DNA of 64,000 bases from a virus. Made by a program: the position numbers and the translations under genes. The DNA is taken from IMG/VR virus record IMGVR_UViG_3300048032_000927, positions 51,246-115,245 of that record, one strand, 5' to 3'. Position 1 is the stretch's first letter. Every line of letters starts with the position of its first letter. The notes beneath the pieces were generated by a model. It was given only the letters and a program-made list of their open reading frames with translations. It was not told the origin of the DNA and made no database searches. This document shows positions 51,004 through 61,315 of this stretch, piece after piece.

Positions 51004-51642
51004 ATGGAAGATTTACTAAGATTTAAAAAGCAACAAAAGTATATGGTTTTTGATTTCGAAACCTGTAACTTGAATTTAGTTTCGGAGCACAACAAGCCTT
51101 GGCAGTTAGCGTTTTTAATTTATCATGGAGATAAACTCGTTGAATCAAACGATTACCATATTCATTGGGAAGATTTACGCATGTCCGAAGGAGCGCGAAA
51201 AGTCACAGGTTTTAATGATTCTAAATACAAGCGTTTAGCTAAACCGGCGGAAGAAGTACTAGATCACTTCGAGAAGTATTTATACGATGATGATTACATT
51301 AAGCTTGGTCATAACATATTTGGTTTTGATATTTATATCCACAATATTTTCAGGCGTCTTTTGGGAAGAAAGACAGATTACTCCTACTTGAACTCCTCGA
51401 TTGATACTCTTTGTTTAGCTAAAGCTATATACAAAGAAATAGATCTCAACGAAGATGATCAGTTTTTATCTTGGCAGTTTAAACTAAACTCTATTTACGA
51501 AAGAGGAATGAGGCTAAATTTGGGGGCATGCTGCAAAACTTATGAAGTTGATTTTGATCCTGCTAAACTGCACGATGCACTCTATGATATACAAAAAAAC
51601 TACGAAGTCTTTAAAAAAATGCTATGGAAAATCAAAATATGA
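51004..51642 (+). CDS. DnaQ-like 3'-5' proofreading exonuclease
   Basis: 212 aa from ATG at 51004 (GGAGA upstream), directly after the PHP gene. All DEDDh catalytic residues are present: Asp17 and Glu19 (VFDFET), Asp109 (HNIFGFDIYIH), His190 and Asp195 (LHDALYDIQ). ARKVTGF matches the 'a..vhGi' epsilon motif. It lies between two halves of the polymerase, which strongly suggests it is its proofreading subunit. Confidence 0.88.
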   Translation: MEDLLRFKKQQKYMVFDFETCNLNLVSEHNKPWQLAFLIYHGDKLVESNDYHIHWEDLRMSEGARKVTGFNDSKYKRLAKPAEEVLDHFEKYLYDDDYIKLGHNIFGFDIYIHNIFRRLLGRKTDYSYLNSSIDTLCLAKAIYKEIDLNEDDQFLSWQFKLNSIYERGMRLNLGACCKTYEVDFDPAKLHDALYDIQKNYEVFKKMLWKIKI

Positions 51643-51860
51643 AAGAAAATATAAATTGCTATCTTGAATTATACTCAAAAGAGATCCATAATCTGATGGA
51701 AGAGTCTACTTATTTATACGAAAAAATAAATTCCAAGCCTAGGTCTTATTGGGAATTTAACAAAAAAGAATATAATAATATTTTGAAACAAATTAAAGAC
51801 ATCGAAACAAGTGGGGAAGCTTTGCTTACTTGCAAAAATGATTGTATAGCAGATTTATGA
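51639..51860 (+). CDS. Small hypothetical protein within the polymerase operon
   Basis: 73 aa from ATG at 51639 (ATGA overlap; ATG at 51624 adds five residues). Helical and charged: LELYSKEIHNLMEESTYLYE and EYNNILKQIKDIETSGEALL. It overlaps the polymerase gene by ATGA. It may be a linker or polymerase-assembly factor, but this is only from position. Confidence 0.6.
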   Translation: MKENINCYLELYSKEIHNLMEESTYLYEKINSKPRSYWEFNKKEYNNILKQIKDIETSGEALLTCKNDCIADL

Positions 51861-54433
51861 TATCCTTCGTAGAACAATTCACAGAGTACACTGATTGTAT
51901 ACCGCCAGGTGTTCGCTTACCTAAGATTGAAATCAGCCAAAAGCAGTATGAATCCATCAACGCGGACCCAACTATATCAAATTATGATTTTCTTCGCAAG
52001 TTATGCTTAGCAGGTGTTAAACAAAAAGGTATAAATAAATTCAAAAATGCCCAAGATTACTATGATAGAGTAAAAGAAGAACTTTCAATATTAAAAGAAC
52101 TAGGATTTATAGATTACATATTATTAAATTGGGATATTTTAAACTATTGCCACGAAAGTGACATACCCACGGGGCCAGGAAGGGGCAGTGCCGCTGGATG
52201 CTTAGTGCTCTATTTGATTGATGTAACGAAGATTGATCCAATTAAATATGATTTATTCTTTGAAAGGTTTGTCAGTAAAAGCAGAGCTAAAAAGATAGAA
52301 AAGGATGGCATTACATATCTAGATGGAAGTTTATTAGCAGATGTTGATAATGACATTGCCTATGAACACAGATACAAGGTTATTGATTATATTGAGAACA
52401 AATACCCTGGGCGAACTGCAAAAATTCTAACACTTAACACTTTGAGTAGTAAACTCTGCATCAGAGAATGTGGCAAAATAGTGGGTGGCTTTAACGAGTC
52501 AGACATCAATGCAATTACTGCGCTAATACCTAAAAACTTTGGTAAAGTTTCATCTATCCACGAGGCTATCGAAACAACAGAAAAACTAAAAGAATGGGCC
52601 GAAGATAACATTGAAGTAATTAGAATTTCTAAAAAATTAGAAAATTTAAATAAAAATAGTGGAGTGCATCCATCTGGAATAGCTATTTCGCATGACGAGA
52701 TATCAACCTTATCTCCATTGCAAGCTACCAACGAAGGGGCATTGGTTACTGCTTATGATATGAATTGGGTTGCAGAGCTGATGGTTAAGTTTGATATCCT
52801 TGGTTTAAGGACTCTCAGTGTTGTGTACGATGCTTGTGAATCTCTCGATATTGATCCACTTAAAATTCCACTAGACGACAAAAAGACATACCTACCATTT
52901 CAGGAGCTAGAATATGCTCATGGCTTATTTCAAATAGAAGCGCATACTAACTTTAGTGTTTGTAAAAAAATAAAGCCAACCAACCTAGAACAACTAAGCG
53001 CTGTTGTAGCGATTGCAAGACCTGGAGCACTAGACTTTGCTGACCAATATTCAGACTATGTCAGGACAGGAGATTTTCAAAGCCAACATGAAATATATGA
53101 TGATGTGCTCTCCTATACAGGGGGCATCCCGCTGTACCAAGAACAGCTAATGAAAATGGCCGTAAACATTGGCTTCACACTCGATGAAGCTGAACAGCTC
53201 AGAAGGATCGTTGGCAAGAAAAAAGTTGACCAAATGCCCGCATGGAAAGCTAAGATTGAAGCTAAAATAATAGAAAACAAACTACCGCTTGAGGCAGGAG
53301 ATATATTATGGAGAGTCGCGGAAGACAGTGCGAATTATTCTTTCAACAAAAGCCATTCGATTGCTTATAGCACACTCAGTGCTTGGACCACTTATTTAAA
53401 ATTTAATCACCCTAAAGAGTTTTTTCTTTCTTTGCTAAAAATGACCAAGTTTGAGCCTACGCCACAGGCAGAGGTATCACGAATCAGCCAAGAGTTGCCT
53501 TTCTTTGGTATCAAACTATTACCTCCGAGTATATTACGTTCCAAAATGGACTTCTCAATTGAGGGAGATAATATTAGGTACGGCTTAAGTAGCATCAAAG
53601 GAATTAGTGAAAAGTCTTTGAATGCGCTCCGTAAATTTAGAGACGAAGAAAGTAAAACTAAATTTGATTTATTTTTGGCGGCAAAGTCTGCAGGACTTAA
53701 TATCGGGGTACTATCAGCATTAATACAAGCAGGCGCTCTCACTGACGATCCAACGGATGATAGATCAAAGCTTGTGCTTGAAGCTCAATTGTTTAATATT
53801 CTTACTGACAGGGAGAAACGTAACTTCATAGCTATATCTGAGGCTGATGGAGTGGATCTTTTTGCTATATTTAAAAGAGTTACAGAGTCAAACTTTACTG
53901 AAATAGGCGATGACAACAGATCACTAATTAAAGAATCAAGATACAATACATTAAAAAAGAAATATGATCCTTATAAAAAAATCTATTATAAAAATAGTAA
54001 AAGTCAAAAATTTGCAAATTGGTATTTTGAAAAACAATTATTAGGATTCAGTTATTCCTCTCAATTATCTCAAGTATTTGATCATGATACAAACAAACCT
54101 AAAAATTCTGTTTATTTTAAATCTTTAGAGCCTCGAGAATCTTCCAAGTATATCTTTTCTGTAGCTTTTTCGAAGAAAGATAAATCAAGAAACGGTAATA
54201 TGTATATCAAACTAGAGCTTGAAGATGAGTTTGGCACGGTTAACGCAATCCTTTGCGATACTGCCCGAGAAAAGAAATGCACAAACTATATAGAAAAGCA
54301 TAAAGTGCCCAAAGAAGGCAGCATAGTAACACTACATGGAGAAAAAACCAGAGATGGAGATGCTATTTTTGTAAACAATATGAAGATAGTTGATGAAATG
54401 ATATATATGAACTTAAAAGATCTTAAAGTGTAA
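51857..54433 (+). CDS. dnaE: DNA polymerase III alpha, catalytic part (PHP-less)
   Basis: 858 aa from ATG at 51857. It starts just before the palm: TGPGRGSAAGCLVLYLIDVT (about 105-124), then LLADVDNDIAYEHRYKVIDY with Asp162/Asp164/Asp166 at the place of the catalytic PDxDxD, and FDILGLRTLSVV with the third catalytic Asp. SGVHPSGIAIS, PLYQEQLMKMAVNIGFTLDE, RRIVGKKK and NYSFNKSHSIAYSTLSAWTT are fingers and active-site helices. Residues about 760-858 form an OB fold (YIFSVAFSKKDKSRNGNMYI). No PHP at its N-terminus, since that is encoded at 50228. Confidence 0.93.
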   Translation: MISFVEQFTEYTDCIPPGVRLPKIEISQKQYESINADPTISNYDFLRKLCLAGVKQKGINKFKNAQDYYDRVKEELSILKELGFIDYILLNWDILNYCHESDIPTGPGRGSAAGCLVLYLIDVTKIDPIKYDLFFERFVSKSRAKKIEKDGITYLDGSLLADVDNDIAYEHRYKVIDYIENKYPGRTAKILTLNTLSSKLCIRECGKIVGGFNESDINAITALIPKNFGKVSSIHEAIETTEKLKEWAEDNIEVIRISKKLENLNKNSGVHPSGIAISHDEISTLSPLQATNEGALVTAYDMNWVAELMVKFDILGLRTLSVVYDACESLDIDPLKIPLDDKKTYLPFQELEYAHGLFQIEAHTNFSVCKKIKPTNLEQLSAVVAIARPGALDFADQYSDYVRTGDFQSQHEIYDDVLSYTGGIPLYQEQLMKMAVNIGFTLDEAEQLRRIVGKKKVDQMPAWKAKIEAKIIENKLPLEAGDILWRVAEDSANYSFNKSHSIAYSTLSAWTTYLKFNHPKEFFLSLLKMTKFEPTPQAEVSRISQELPFFGIKLLPPSILRSKMDFSIEGDNIRYGLSSIKGISEKSLNALRKFRDEESKTKFDLFLAAKSAGLNIGVLSALIQAGALTDDPTDDRSKLVLEAQLFNILTDREKRNFIAISEADGVDLFAIFKRVTESNFTEIGDDNRSLIKESRYNTLKKKYDPYKKIYYKNSKSQKFANWYFEKQLLGFSYSSQLSQVFDHDTNKPKNSVYFKSLEPRESSKYIFSVAFSKKDKSRNGNMYIKLELEDEFGTVNAILCDTAREKKCTNYIEKHKVPKEGSIVTLHGEKTRDGDAIFVNNMKIVDEMIYMNLKDLKV

Positions 54434-54437
54434 CCAT

Positions 54438-56852
54438 ATGGGAATGGATACTTCACCCAACTTTACTCCAAAGGCTCAACAGCTTATTTCTCAAGCTAAG
54501 TTTTTTGCAACATCTTTAAATGATCATGAAGTTGAAGCAGCTCACCTACTCTTAGTTATATTAAACTCTAAGCATTCATTGATTGATGATTTTATCGAAA
54601 GCTTTGGTTTTAGCTCTGAAGAAATTAAAGTTTTCGTGACTACTTTTTGCGGACTTAAAAAGAATGACGCAGAAGTCTACGAGGCTAAATTCTCTGAAGA
54701 GTTTGCGATAGTTCTTTCCAAAGCCCATGAATTTGCTGAAGAAATAAGCGATGCCTATATAGATGTTGAACACTTCTTTTTTGTGTTCTTAAACTCTTTT
54801 GATGGAGCGCTTTATAGTTTCTTTAAGGCTTATGATGTTGATATCGAAACGCTTGTCAAATCTTTTATCATCTTAATTAAAAGTGACGACAGTATGCTCG
54901 GTTTGCAAAAACCGCCACAACAACCTAGGATTCCTCGATCCAATCCAACTGCTTCTAATACCAAGGGCGATAGCATGCTAGAATCATTTGCCGTGAATCT
55001 AAATAACTTGTGCTTGTCTGGAAAGATTGGTGCGATCATAGGTAAAGATTATGAAATTGATCGCGTTTGTGAGATTTTATCGCGGAAGATAAAAAATAAT
55101 CCCCTATTGATAGGCGACCCAGGGGTCGGCAAAACAGCTATAGTTGAAGGCTTGGCTCATAGAATTGTATCATCAAAAGTTCCACCTTTCTTATTAAACA
55201 AAGAAGTTTATGCTGTTGATCTTGCCTCGATGATTGCTGGCACAAAATATAGAGGTCAGTTTGAGCAGAGAATTAAATCATTACTTTCTGAGTGCCAAGA
55301 TAACCCTAATGTTATTCTGTTTATTGATGAGACTCATACTCTTGTGGGTGCTGGCGGCGCAGAAGGAGCAATGGATGCCGCTAACATCTTAAAACCTGCA
55401 TTAGCTAGAGGCGAAGTAACCCTTATCGGCGCGACCACTTTTCCAGAGTTTAAGAAGAATATCGAGAAAGATGTAGCGTTGACTCGTCGGTTTGAAAGCA
55501 TTCATGTACAGGAACCTAGCCCCGAAGAATGCTTGCTGATATTAAAAGGCTTAAAGAAGTCGTATGAAGATTTCCATGATGTAAAATACTCTGTTAAAGT
55601 TTTAAGCGAGATTGTCAAACTCTGCGACTTATATCTTCCCAACAGAAGATTTCCTGATAAAGCAATTGACGTGCTTGATGAAGTCGGCGCCAAAGTAAAA
55701 ATAAGAAACCTCACTCCTCCCAAAGAAATTTCTGAACTAGAAGATAAAATTTACGGAACAATAGACTCGGATGACCATGATATTGATCTTGAAAAAAATT
55801 TAATTGATGAATATGATAAACTTCTCGATGCATGGAGAAAAGAAGAAATAGAAGGGATTGATATAGATGACATCCTAGAGGTTATATCGCAAAAAACAAA
55901 AGTTCCAAAAGAAAATTTAATTCATGATAAAGACGAAAAAACCAAATCAATTCAAAAATCTCTAGCTAAAGATGTAATTAATCAGCCAGAAGCGGTTTCT
56001 TGTATGAGTCGAGCTATTCTTCGTTCTAAAATCGGCCTCAAAGATCATTGCAAACCGATTGGATCGTTTTTATTTTTGGGGGCTACAGGCGTTGGCAAGA
56101 CATGGAGTGCTAAAATGCTTGCAAAACATTACTTTGGTTCAGAAAAAAACATGTTTCGTTTTGATATGTCTGAATATTCGGAAAAAGTTTCATCTGCTAA
56201 ATTAATTGGGGCATCTCCAGGATATGTGGGATATGAAGAGGGCGGCATATTGATCGAGAGTCTAAAGAAAAAACCTCATTGCGTATTGCTGTTTGATGAA
56301 ATAGAGAAGTCTCACCCCGAAGTTCAGCAGTTATTGCTTCAAATCCTGGAAGAAGGTGAAATCGAGGACAATAATGGTCATAAAGCTTACTTCAAAGATA
56401 CCATTGTTATTCTTACCAGCAATATTGGCTCTGAATTAACTACCAAATCGACTCTTGGTTTTGGTCCAAGTCAAGAATCAAACAGCTCTAAGATTCATGA
56501 CGCTGCCAAAAAAATTCTCAGCCCCGAACTTATCAATCGACTTGATGAAATAGTAATATTCAACCATTTAGAGGAAAAAGATCTGCAAAAAATATTCAAA
56601 AAACAAATCAGAGACCTACAAAAGAAATTAAAATCTAAAAAAATTAAAATTAATTATTCAAATGAGGTTATGAATCATATTTGCAAAGATGCGGCTTCCC
56701 AGAAAATGGGCGCTAGACCTCTCAAGCGAATAATACAACAAAATATAGCTGACGAAATCATCAATTTTTATTTTGAATCTGACTCAATTGAGCCAACAAC
56801 ATTTGATTTTCAAGTTTTAAACAACAAAGTAATACATAAGATTGTGAATTAA
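54438..56852 (+). CDS. ClpC/ClpA-like AAA+ protein unfoldase
   Basis: 804 aa. An N-domain (residues 1-145, two ClpN-type repeats: [15 protein letters not shown] and [15 protein letters not shown]) precedes AAA-1 with GDPGVGKT (226-233), [12 protein letters not shown] and RRFESI, a short middle helix (about 428-470), then AAA-2 with GATGVGKT (548-555), [13 protein letters not shown] and LTSNIGSE. Residues 673-675 (LGF) lie where ClpC/ClpA carry the ClpP-docking loop, so it may hijack host ClpP. No phage ClpP is in the window. Expected to unfold proteins in the cytoplasm. Confidence 0.9.
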   Translation: MGMDTSPNFTPKAQQLISQAKFFATSLNDHEVEAAHLLLVILNSKHSLIDDFIESFGFSSEEIKVFVTTFCGLKKNDAEVYEAKFSEEFAIVLSKAHEFAEEISDAYIDVEHFFFVFLNSFDGALYSFFKAYDVDIETLVKSFIILIKSDDSMLGLQKPPQQPRIPRSNPTASNTKGDSMLESFAVNLNNLCLSGKIGAIIGKDYEIDRVCEILSRKIKNNPLLIGDPGVGKTAIVEGLAHRIVSSKVPPFLLNKEVYAVDLASMIAGTKYRGQFEQRIKSLLSECQDNPNVILFIDETHTLVGAGGAEGAMDAANILKPALARGEVTLIGATTFPEFKKNIEKDVALTRRFESIHVQEPSPEECLLILKGLKKSYEDFHDVKYSVKVLSEIVKLCDLYLPNRRFPDKAIDVLDEVGAKVKIRNLTPPKEISELEDKIYGTIDSDDHDIDLEKNLIDEYDKLLDAWRKEEIEGIDIDDILEVISQKTKVPKENLIHDKDEKTKSIQKSLAKDVINQPEAVSCMSRAILRSKIGLKDHCKPIGSFLFLGATGVGKTWSAKMLAKHYFGSEKNMFRFDMSEYSEKVSSAKLIGASPGYVGYEEGGILIESLKKKPHCVLLFDEIEKSHPEVQQLLLQILEEGEIEDNNGHKAYFKDTIVILTSNIGSELTTKSTLGFGPSQESNSSKIHDAAKKILSPELINRLDEIVIFNHLEEKDLQKIFKKQIRDLQKKLKSKKIKINYSNEVMNHICKDAASQKMGARPLKRIIQQNIADEIINFYFESDSIEPTTFDFQVLNNKVIHKIVN

Positions 56853-56875
56853 TAATCCAATAAGAGCCGTAATAG

Positions 56876-56884
56876 GTGTATAAT
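56876..56884 (+). promoter_or_regulatory. GTGTATAAT element
   Basis: GTGTATAAT ends 8 nt before ATG at 56893 and opens the fibre-gene unit. No -35 and no ribosome site. Confidence 0.5.
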
Positions 56885-56892
56885 AACTTATT

Positions 56893-58002
56893 ATGGCAGA
56901 TAGAAAGATTTCACAATTCGATAATTTCACTGGTGATCAAGGGGCGGATGTATTTTATGTCATAGCGAGTGGGATAACAGAGGATCCTGATGCAAAAAAC
57001 TATAAAGTCCCATTTGATGATTTAGCTGAAGATGTATTAGAAAAAAGCCCATGGAAGACAGGCGAAGGATTTGTTTATACAATGTCTCCAGTTACTTCGT
57101 TCGGAACTACTGGAGACTTAGGTTTATACAGGGTCGATGTTAAAGATGACGCAAGATTCAGGGATGATGTAGTAATTAGTGGCTCTTTAAAGTTTAATGA
57201 TGCTCAATCAATTGGTTTAACTGATGATATCAATTTTAATTCTCCATTAGACGTCGATGGAACAATTAAATATTCTAATAGCTTTTTGACTGAAAGCGAC
57301 CTGCCTTCCGCCGCCCAGTACAATGGAATGTTTGCAAAAGTAACCAACTATAATAATACTAATGCGGGTAAATCATTTTTTTCTCATGCTGGTGGGTGGC
57401 ATAAAATTATAGATTCACTTGATTTAAACACTCAAGAGATTGCAGGATCTTTAGATATAGGGTCTCAATTAAACCCATCCTTATTGACCGTTAATCAAGA
57501 TATTGTTGCTGTTCGCAATATTGAAGCTGGATTAAATATTTCTGGGTTCAATTTTATTGCTCTAAATGATATTACCGCCAGCGAAGATATTGCCGGTAAA
57601 AACGTTAGCGCTTCAGTTGATGTTAGCGCTGGCCAAGATATTGGTGCCACAAGAGATATTGGAGCAGGCCAAGACATTGGGGCAGCCCGAAATATTTCGG
57701 CAGGCCAAAACATAACAGCTACTGCTGGCAGCGTATCGGCAGGAACTACGGTTTCAGCAGGAACAAATGTCAGCGCAACCAATAATGTAACCGCAGGTCA
57801 AAATGTGACAGCTACTGCGGGCGGTGTATCGGCAGGAACAGATGTTACTGCTGGTCAAGATATCGGCGCTACAAGAGATATTGGAGCAGGCCAAGACATT
57901 GGGGCAGCCCGAAATGTTTCGGCAGGAAATGCGGTTTACATAGGGGGCGCAGGTGGAGCGGCGCTTTATCTTGATGGCAACGGCGATTTGGTAATTGGCT
58001 AA
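56893..58002 (+). CDS. Fibre-like structural protein with internal repeats
   Basis: 369 aa. Residues 1-55 (ADRKISQFDNFTG...VFYVIASGI...VPFDDLAED) are shared in pattern with the start of the next gene (AQSRKITDLNRAE...FAFIVATGI...ISLKDIADY), suggesting a common virion-attachment domain. The last ~150 residues are short repeats of the form 'xxAGQDIGAxRDIGAGQDI' and 'VSAGTxVxAGxNVxA', expected to form a beta-helical stem, ending in AALYLDGNGDLVIG. Tail-fibre or tail-spike component. Confidence 0.7.
   Translation: MADRKISQFDNFTGDQGADVFYVIASGITEDPDAKNYKVPFDDLAEDVLEKSPWKTGEGFVYTMSPVTSFGTTGDLGLYRVDVKDDARFRDDVVISGSLKFNDAQSIGLTDDINFNSPLDVDGTIKYSNSFLTESDLPSAAQYNGMFAKVTNYNNTNAGKSFFSHAGGWHKIIDSLDLNTQEIAGSLDIGSQLNPSLLTVNQDIVAVRNIEAGLNISGFNFIALNDITASEDIAGKNVSASVDVSAGQDIGATRDIGAGQDIGAARNISAGQNITATAGSVSAGTTVSAGTNVSATNNVTAGQNVTATAGGVSAGTDVTAGQDIGATRDIGAGQDIGAARNVSAGNAVYIGGAGGAALYLDGNGDLVIG
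57649..57915 (+). repeat. Repeated 45-bp block in the fibre gene
   Basis: A 45-bp sequence at 57649-57693 recurs identically at 57871-57915, 222 bp (74 codons) apart, inside a longer array of diverged GAC/ATT-GGx-GCx repeats. The frame is kept, so recombination between copies would lengthen or shorten the stem. Confidence 0.8.
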
Positions 58003-58004
58003 AA

Positions 58005-60614
58005 ATGGCTCAAAGTCGAAAGATTACTGACCTTAATCGTGCAGAACCGCGCGATGAATTCGCTTTTATTGTAGCTACAGGTATTTCTAATTTTCAAATT
58101 TCCCTGAAAGATATTGCTGACTATAGTTCCACTAACAGGCCAACGGGGGATTTTACAGAAAGTTTAACGATTAGTGGAGTTCCAGTTCTAACTGGTGTAG
58201 AATATATTGATTCTGATATAGATAACATCAACAATGAGATCACAGAGATCAATAATCAGATCAACCAAATAACAAGTGGAACAACGGTAGTTTCTGGAGT
58301 GTCAGCCTCTTCGTTTGCCTTTTTCTCTGACATCGAAAATAATTTAGGTCCAGCTACTAAAACTTATTATGATACTCCAAGTGCCGATACTTTTCTTTCT
58401 GGGGTTACTGTTGATACAGCATCTAATCTTAAGGTTTATTTAAGATGGGATGGGCCCGGTAATGATTATATGGGTACCGGGTTTATTGATGGCATTCAAA
58501 TACCAACCAATCAAGTTATCGAGTTAGGCTCATATACCCGAAGATTTGAGGGTTATCTAGATAATTTATCGTTTACTGGTCAACAATTTATTAGTGGAGA
58601 AGCAAATGGATCGTCTACCTTAATTACTTTAAATGAATTGGGCGCCGGACCAACACCTCTTTCTCTGTCTATTGATAGTATCAGTAACGCTACTCCAAAA
58701 GCTGGGCATAATTTAGGAGCAACTCATTTAAAGGGCGGCGATCAAATCGACGTTTATGCAGTTTTTGACAATAACGATATCGATACTATTGAGGTTTATG
58801 ATTCTGGAATTTCTGATGGAATTTCCGCGCAATCTTATTCTTTAACAAACACTGGGGATGGAAATTATACCGCGACAATACCCATAACTGTAACTAACGG
58901 CAGAAGTAACTCTCAATCAATTGCCATCATTGCAAAAAATAGCTTTGGTACATTTGGAGATCAAACAATATCTTCTAATTCTGTTGATTTAGATCAGGTT
59001 TATCCTGTCATTTCTGCAAGTGATCCAGCTTCATACAACGGAAGAACTGATGGATTAAGAGAAGGAGAGACAACGAGTTTTGCAAATACCGTTTCTAATT
59101 GGTCAAGCTCAACCGACTTTATTGATTATTCCGCTTTAAGTAATGACATTTCTGTTGATAACGATGCGACTTTTGAAAACCCGAAAACCGTTAATTATGT
59201 CGGCGGCATTTACAATAACTCTGATAATGTAGAAATTACTGCCAGTCGAAACGCTAACGGCGCAGTAGATAGTGATAGCGTTAAAGTAAAAATTGCAAAT
59301 GGGCCAGTTATCACAGGTATCGATTTAGATAATTTAGCGACTTCAGCAACTTCTCCAAATATTGTTGGTACTTCTGAAGTCAAGGGCGGAGACACAGTAA
59401 ATGCTGAAATTTATGTAGTCGGAAAAGGTGTTACTTCTAATAATATCAGCTTGTCTATTGCTAATTCTGGGCTTTCAAATGGGTCACAAACCAATTACTC
59501 TAGTTATTCAGTCGTTACATTATCGGACGGCAGTTTTAAATATACCGTTCCAGTCAATGTTACTAGCTCAACTTCAAGAGATGGAGTACAAGCAATCACA
59601 GCTACGGCGCGAAACAATTTCGGCACATTAAGTGATTCCTTCACATCTTCAGCTTCAGCAACAGTCAATAATTCTGTTTATCCTGCGGTTTCTATTGGTT
59701 CCATTTCGTATCCTGGATCGCAACAAGCTTTAAAGAATACTGAGCCTGCTACGGTTTCTAATAGTGCGTCTAATTACGATTCGATATCTTATTCTAGCGA
59801 CAATGGTCAGCTTTCTATAGCTAATGCAACTACATTTGAGGCTTCTAAAACAGCAACAAGAGCTGGAGGTTCTTACAATATATCGAGCAATAACTTTACA
59901 ATTACCGCTACAAAAAATAGCAATGGCAGGGTTGTTTCAACTTCCGCAGTTGTTTACATAGCAAATACCGCAATGTCATTAAGCGTAACCAATCTAGCGT
60001 CTGTACTATCAAGTTCGCCAACTGGATTAAGCGACAACTTTAATTTGGTTTCAAATCAAAGATATTTATCGGCGCCAACATTATCCACAGATGGTGCGCA
60101 AACTTCACCTTCTTCTCTTGCGGTGACTGGATCTGGTACAAACACAAACTCTAATTCTTTTCGCATTACTGTTAGTGATTCAGATACAAAAGGAACTTTC
60201 TCATGGGATGTGAGCGCAACCAATTTAGCTGGGATTGTGACCACAACAATTGCGACAAATCCAAATTATGTACTTGCAGGATTCTCGAGCCGTACAATCA
60301 CTGCATCTCCAACAAGTTTGGGCGCAGGACTAGCTTCTATCGGCACAACCGTCTCGAATACCTCAGATCTTTCTTTCGAAAATGTTAGTGAAGGAGGAAC
60401 TGCACCGAATGGCGGCACAACATACACATATCAATCGTATCCAAACGGTACTCAACTAGATAACAGCTACGATGTAGATAACAAATTTACTATTTGCGAC
60501 TCTAGCGGAGTAACAAGTTCAACAGGAGATCATGTATTCAATTTAGATAAACTAAATCGGGCAGCTAATACATCAACAGCAAATCCCGCTCAATTCGTAA
60601 TCAAGGAAGATTAA
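58005..60614 (+). CDS. Large fibre/adhesin structural protein with Ig-like repeats
   Basis: 869 aa. Attachment-type N-terminus (KITDLNRAEPRDEFAFIVAT), a short coiled segment (DNINNEITEINNQINQI), then repeated ~115-residue beta domains. Two clear copies share 'LKGGDQIDVYAVFDNNDI / VKGGDTVNAEIYVVGKGV ... SGISDG / SGLSNG ... ARNNFGTLSDS / AKNSFGTFGDQ'. These look like bacterial Ig-like folds used in tail fibres for carbohydrate contact. Starts 2 nt after the previous stop. Confidence 0.7.
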   Translation: MAQSRKITDLNRAEPRDEFAFIVATGISNFQISLKDIADYSSTNRPTGDFTESLTISGVPVLTGVEYIDSDIDNINNEITEINNQINQITSGTTVVSGVSASSFAFFSDIENNLGPATKTYYDTPSADTFLSGVTVDTASNLKVYLRWDGPGNDYMGTGFIDGIQIPTNQVIELGSYTRRFEGYLDNLSFTGQQFISGEANGSSTLITLNELGAGPTPLSLSIDSISNATPKAGHNLGATHLKGGDQIDVYAVFDNNDIDTIEVYDSGISDGISAQSYSLTNTGDGNYTATIPITVTNGRSNSQSIAIIAKNSFGTFGDQTISSNSVDLDQVYPVISASDPASYNGRTDGLREGETTSFANTVSNWSSSTDFIDYSALSNDISVDNDATFENPKTVNYVGGIYNNSDNVEITASRNANGAVDSDSVKVKIANGPVITGIDLDNLATSATSPNIVGTSEVKGGDTVNAEIYVVGKGVTSNNISLSIANSGLSNGSQTNYSSYSVVTLSDGSFKYTVPVNVTSSTSRDGVQAITATARNNFGTLSDSFTSSASATVNNSVYPAVSIGSISYPGSQQALKNTEPATVSNSASNYDSISYSSDNGQLSIANATTFEASKTATRAGGSYNISSNNFTITATKNSNGRVVSTSAVVYIANTAMSLSVTNLASVLSSSPTGLSDNFNLVSNQRYLSAPTLSTDGAQTSPSSLAVTGSGTNTNSNSFRITVSDSDTKGTFSWDVSATNLAGIVTTTIATNPNYVLAGFSSRTITASPTSLGAGLASIGTTVSNTSDLSFENVSEGGTAPNGGTTYTYQSYPNGTQLDNSYDVDNKFTICDSSGVTSSTGDHVFNLDKLNRAANTSTANPAQFVIKED

Positions 60615-60615
60615 T

Positions 60616-61281
60616 ATGGGAGCTTTCGAAGATTTTGTAAATGCAAACTTAGGTATTCGTAAACCTTTGATTACAGATACCACTACGCCAACATCTAGTT
60701 CAAAAGCTGCCGGCATTGTAGGTACTCATTTTTTAGACTCATCAACCAATTTTCTTTACGAAAAAACTGGCGAAAATAATTCTACTGACTGGGTCAAAAT
60801 AGCATATCTCGGTCAGCCTCGTGGCGGAGCAGGTGGATCGGCTGGCGGCATAGAATCTTCTGTTCAATTTAATAGTGGCGGATTTTTTGGGGGTGATCAA
60901 TACTTACTTTACGATTCTTCTGCCGGCAATTTGAGCGGTATAAGCGGTGATTTTGATTATTATAGCATTGATTTTCTGACTGGATTGAGTGGATATTTTA
61001 ATGATGAAGTATTTGTCGGAGGAGTTGATGATGATGATGTTTTGGTTGTCGAGAGTGGAAACGTTAACATTTATGGTAGCGGATTTTTTCATAATCCAAT
61101 TTCTGGGGGCGCAGCCCAGTTTTCTTCGATCAATTTAAATGGTGGCGATGTTGAATCCCAGCTTAAAGATTATGCGGTAGTTACGGGTGCGTCTATTGAT
61201 TATAACACTCAGACTTTATCACTCTTAAGAGATCTAGGTTCTGGTTCAATAGATATTGATCTTGGGCCGCTTTTTTCATAA
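60616..61281 (+). CDS. Fibre-associated structural protein
   Basis: 221 aa. AFEDFVNANLGIRKPLITDT then GTHFLDSSTNFLYEKTG resemble the start of short fibre or baseplate-hinge proteins; the middle is Gly-rich (RGGAGGSAGGIE), and the rest has 'SGxxGDFDYY..DFLTGLSGYF' strands as in the stem of the 16290 product. Ends in LGSGSIDIDLGPLFS. Starts 1 nt after the upstream stop, so co-translated. Confidence 0.65.
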   Translation: MGAFEDFVNANLGIRKPLITDTTTPTSSSKAAGIVGTHFLDSSTNFLYEKTGENNSTDWVKIAYLGQPRGGAGGSAGGIESSVQFNSGGFFGGDQYLLYDSSAGNLSGISGDFDYYSIDFLTGLSGYFNDEVFVGGVDDDDVLVVESGNVNIYGSGFFHNPISGGAAQFSSINLNGGDVESQLKDYAVVTGASIDYNTQTLSLLRDLGSGSIDIDLGPLFS

Positions 61282-61315
61282 AGTTTAAAATTAGAAATCC
61301 CTGCGGTTAATTTGA

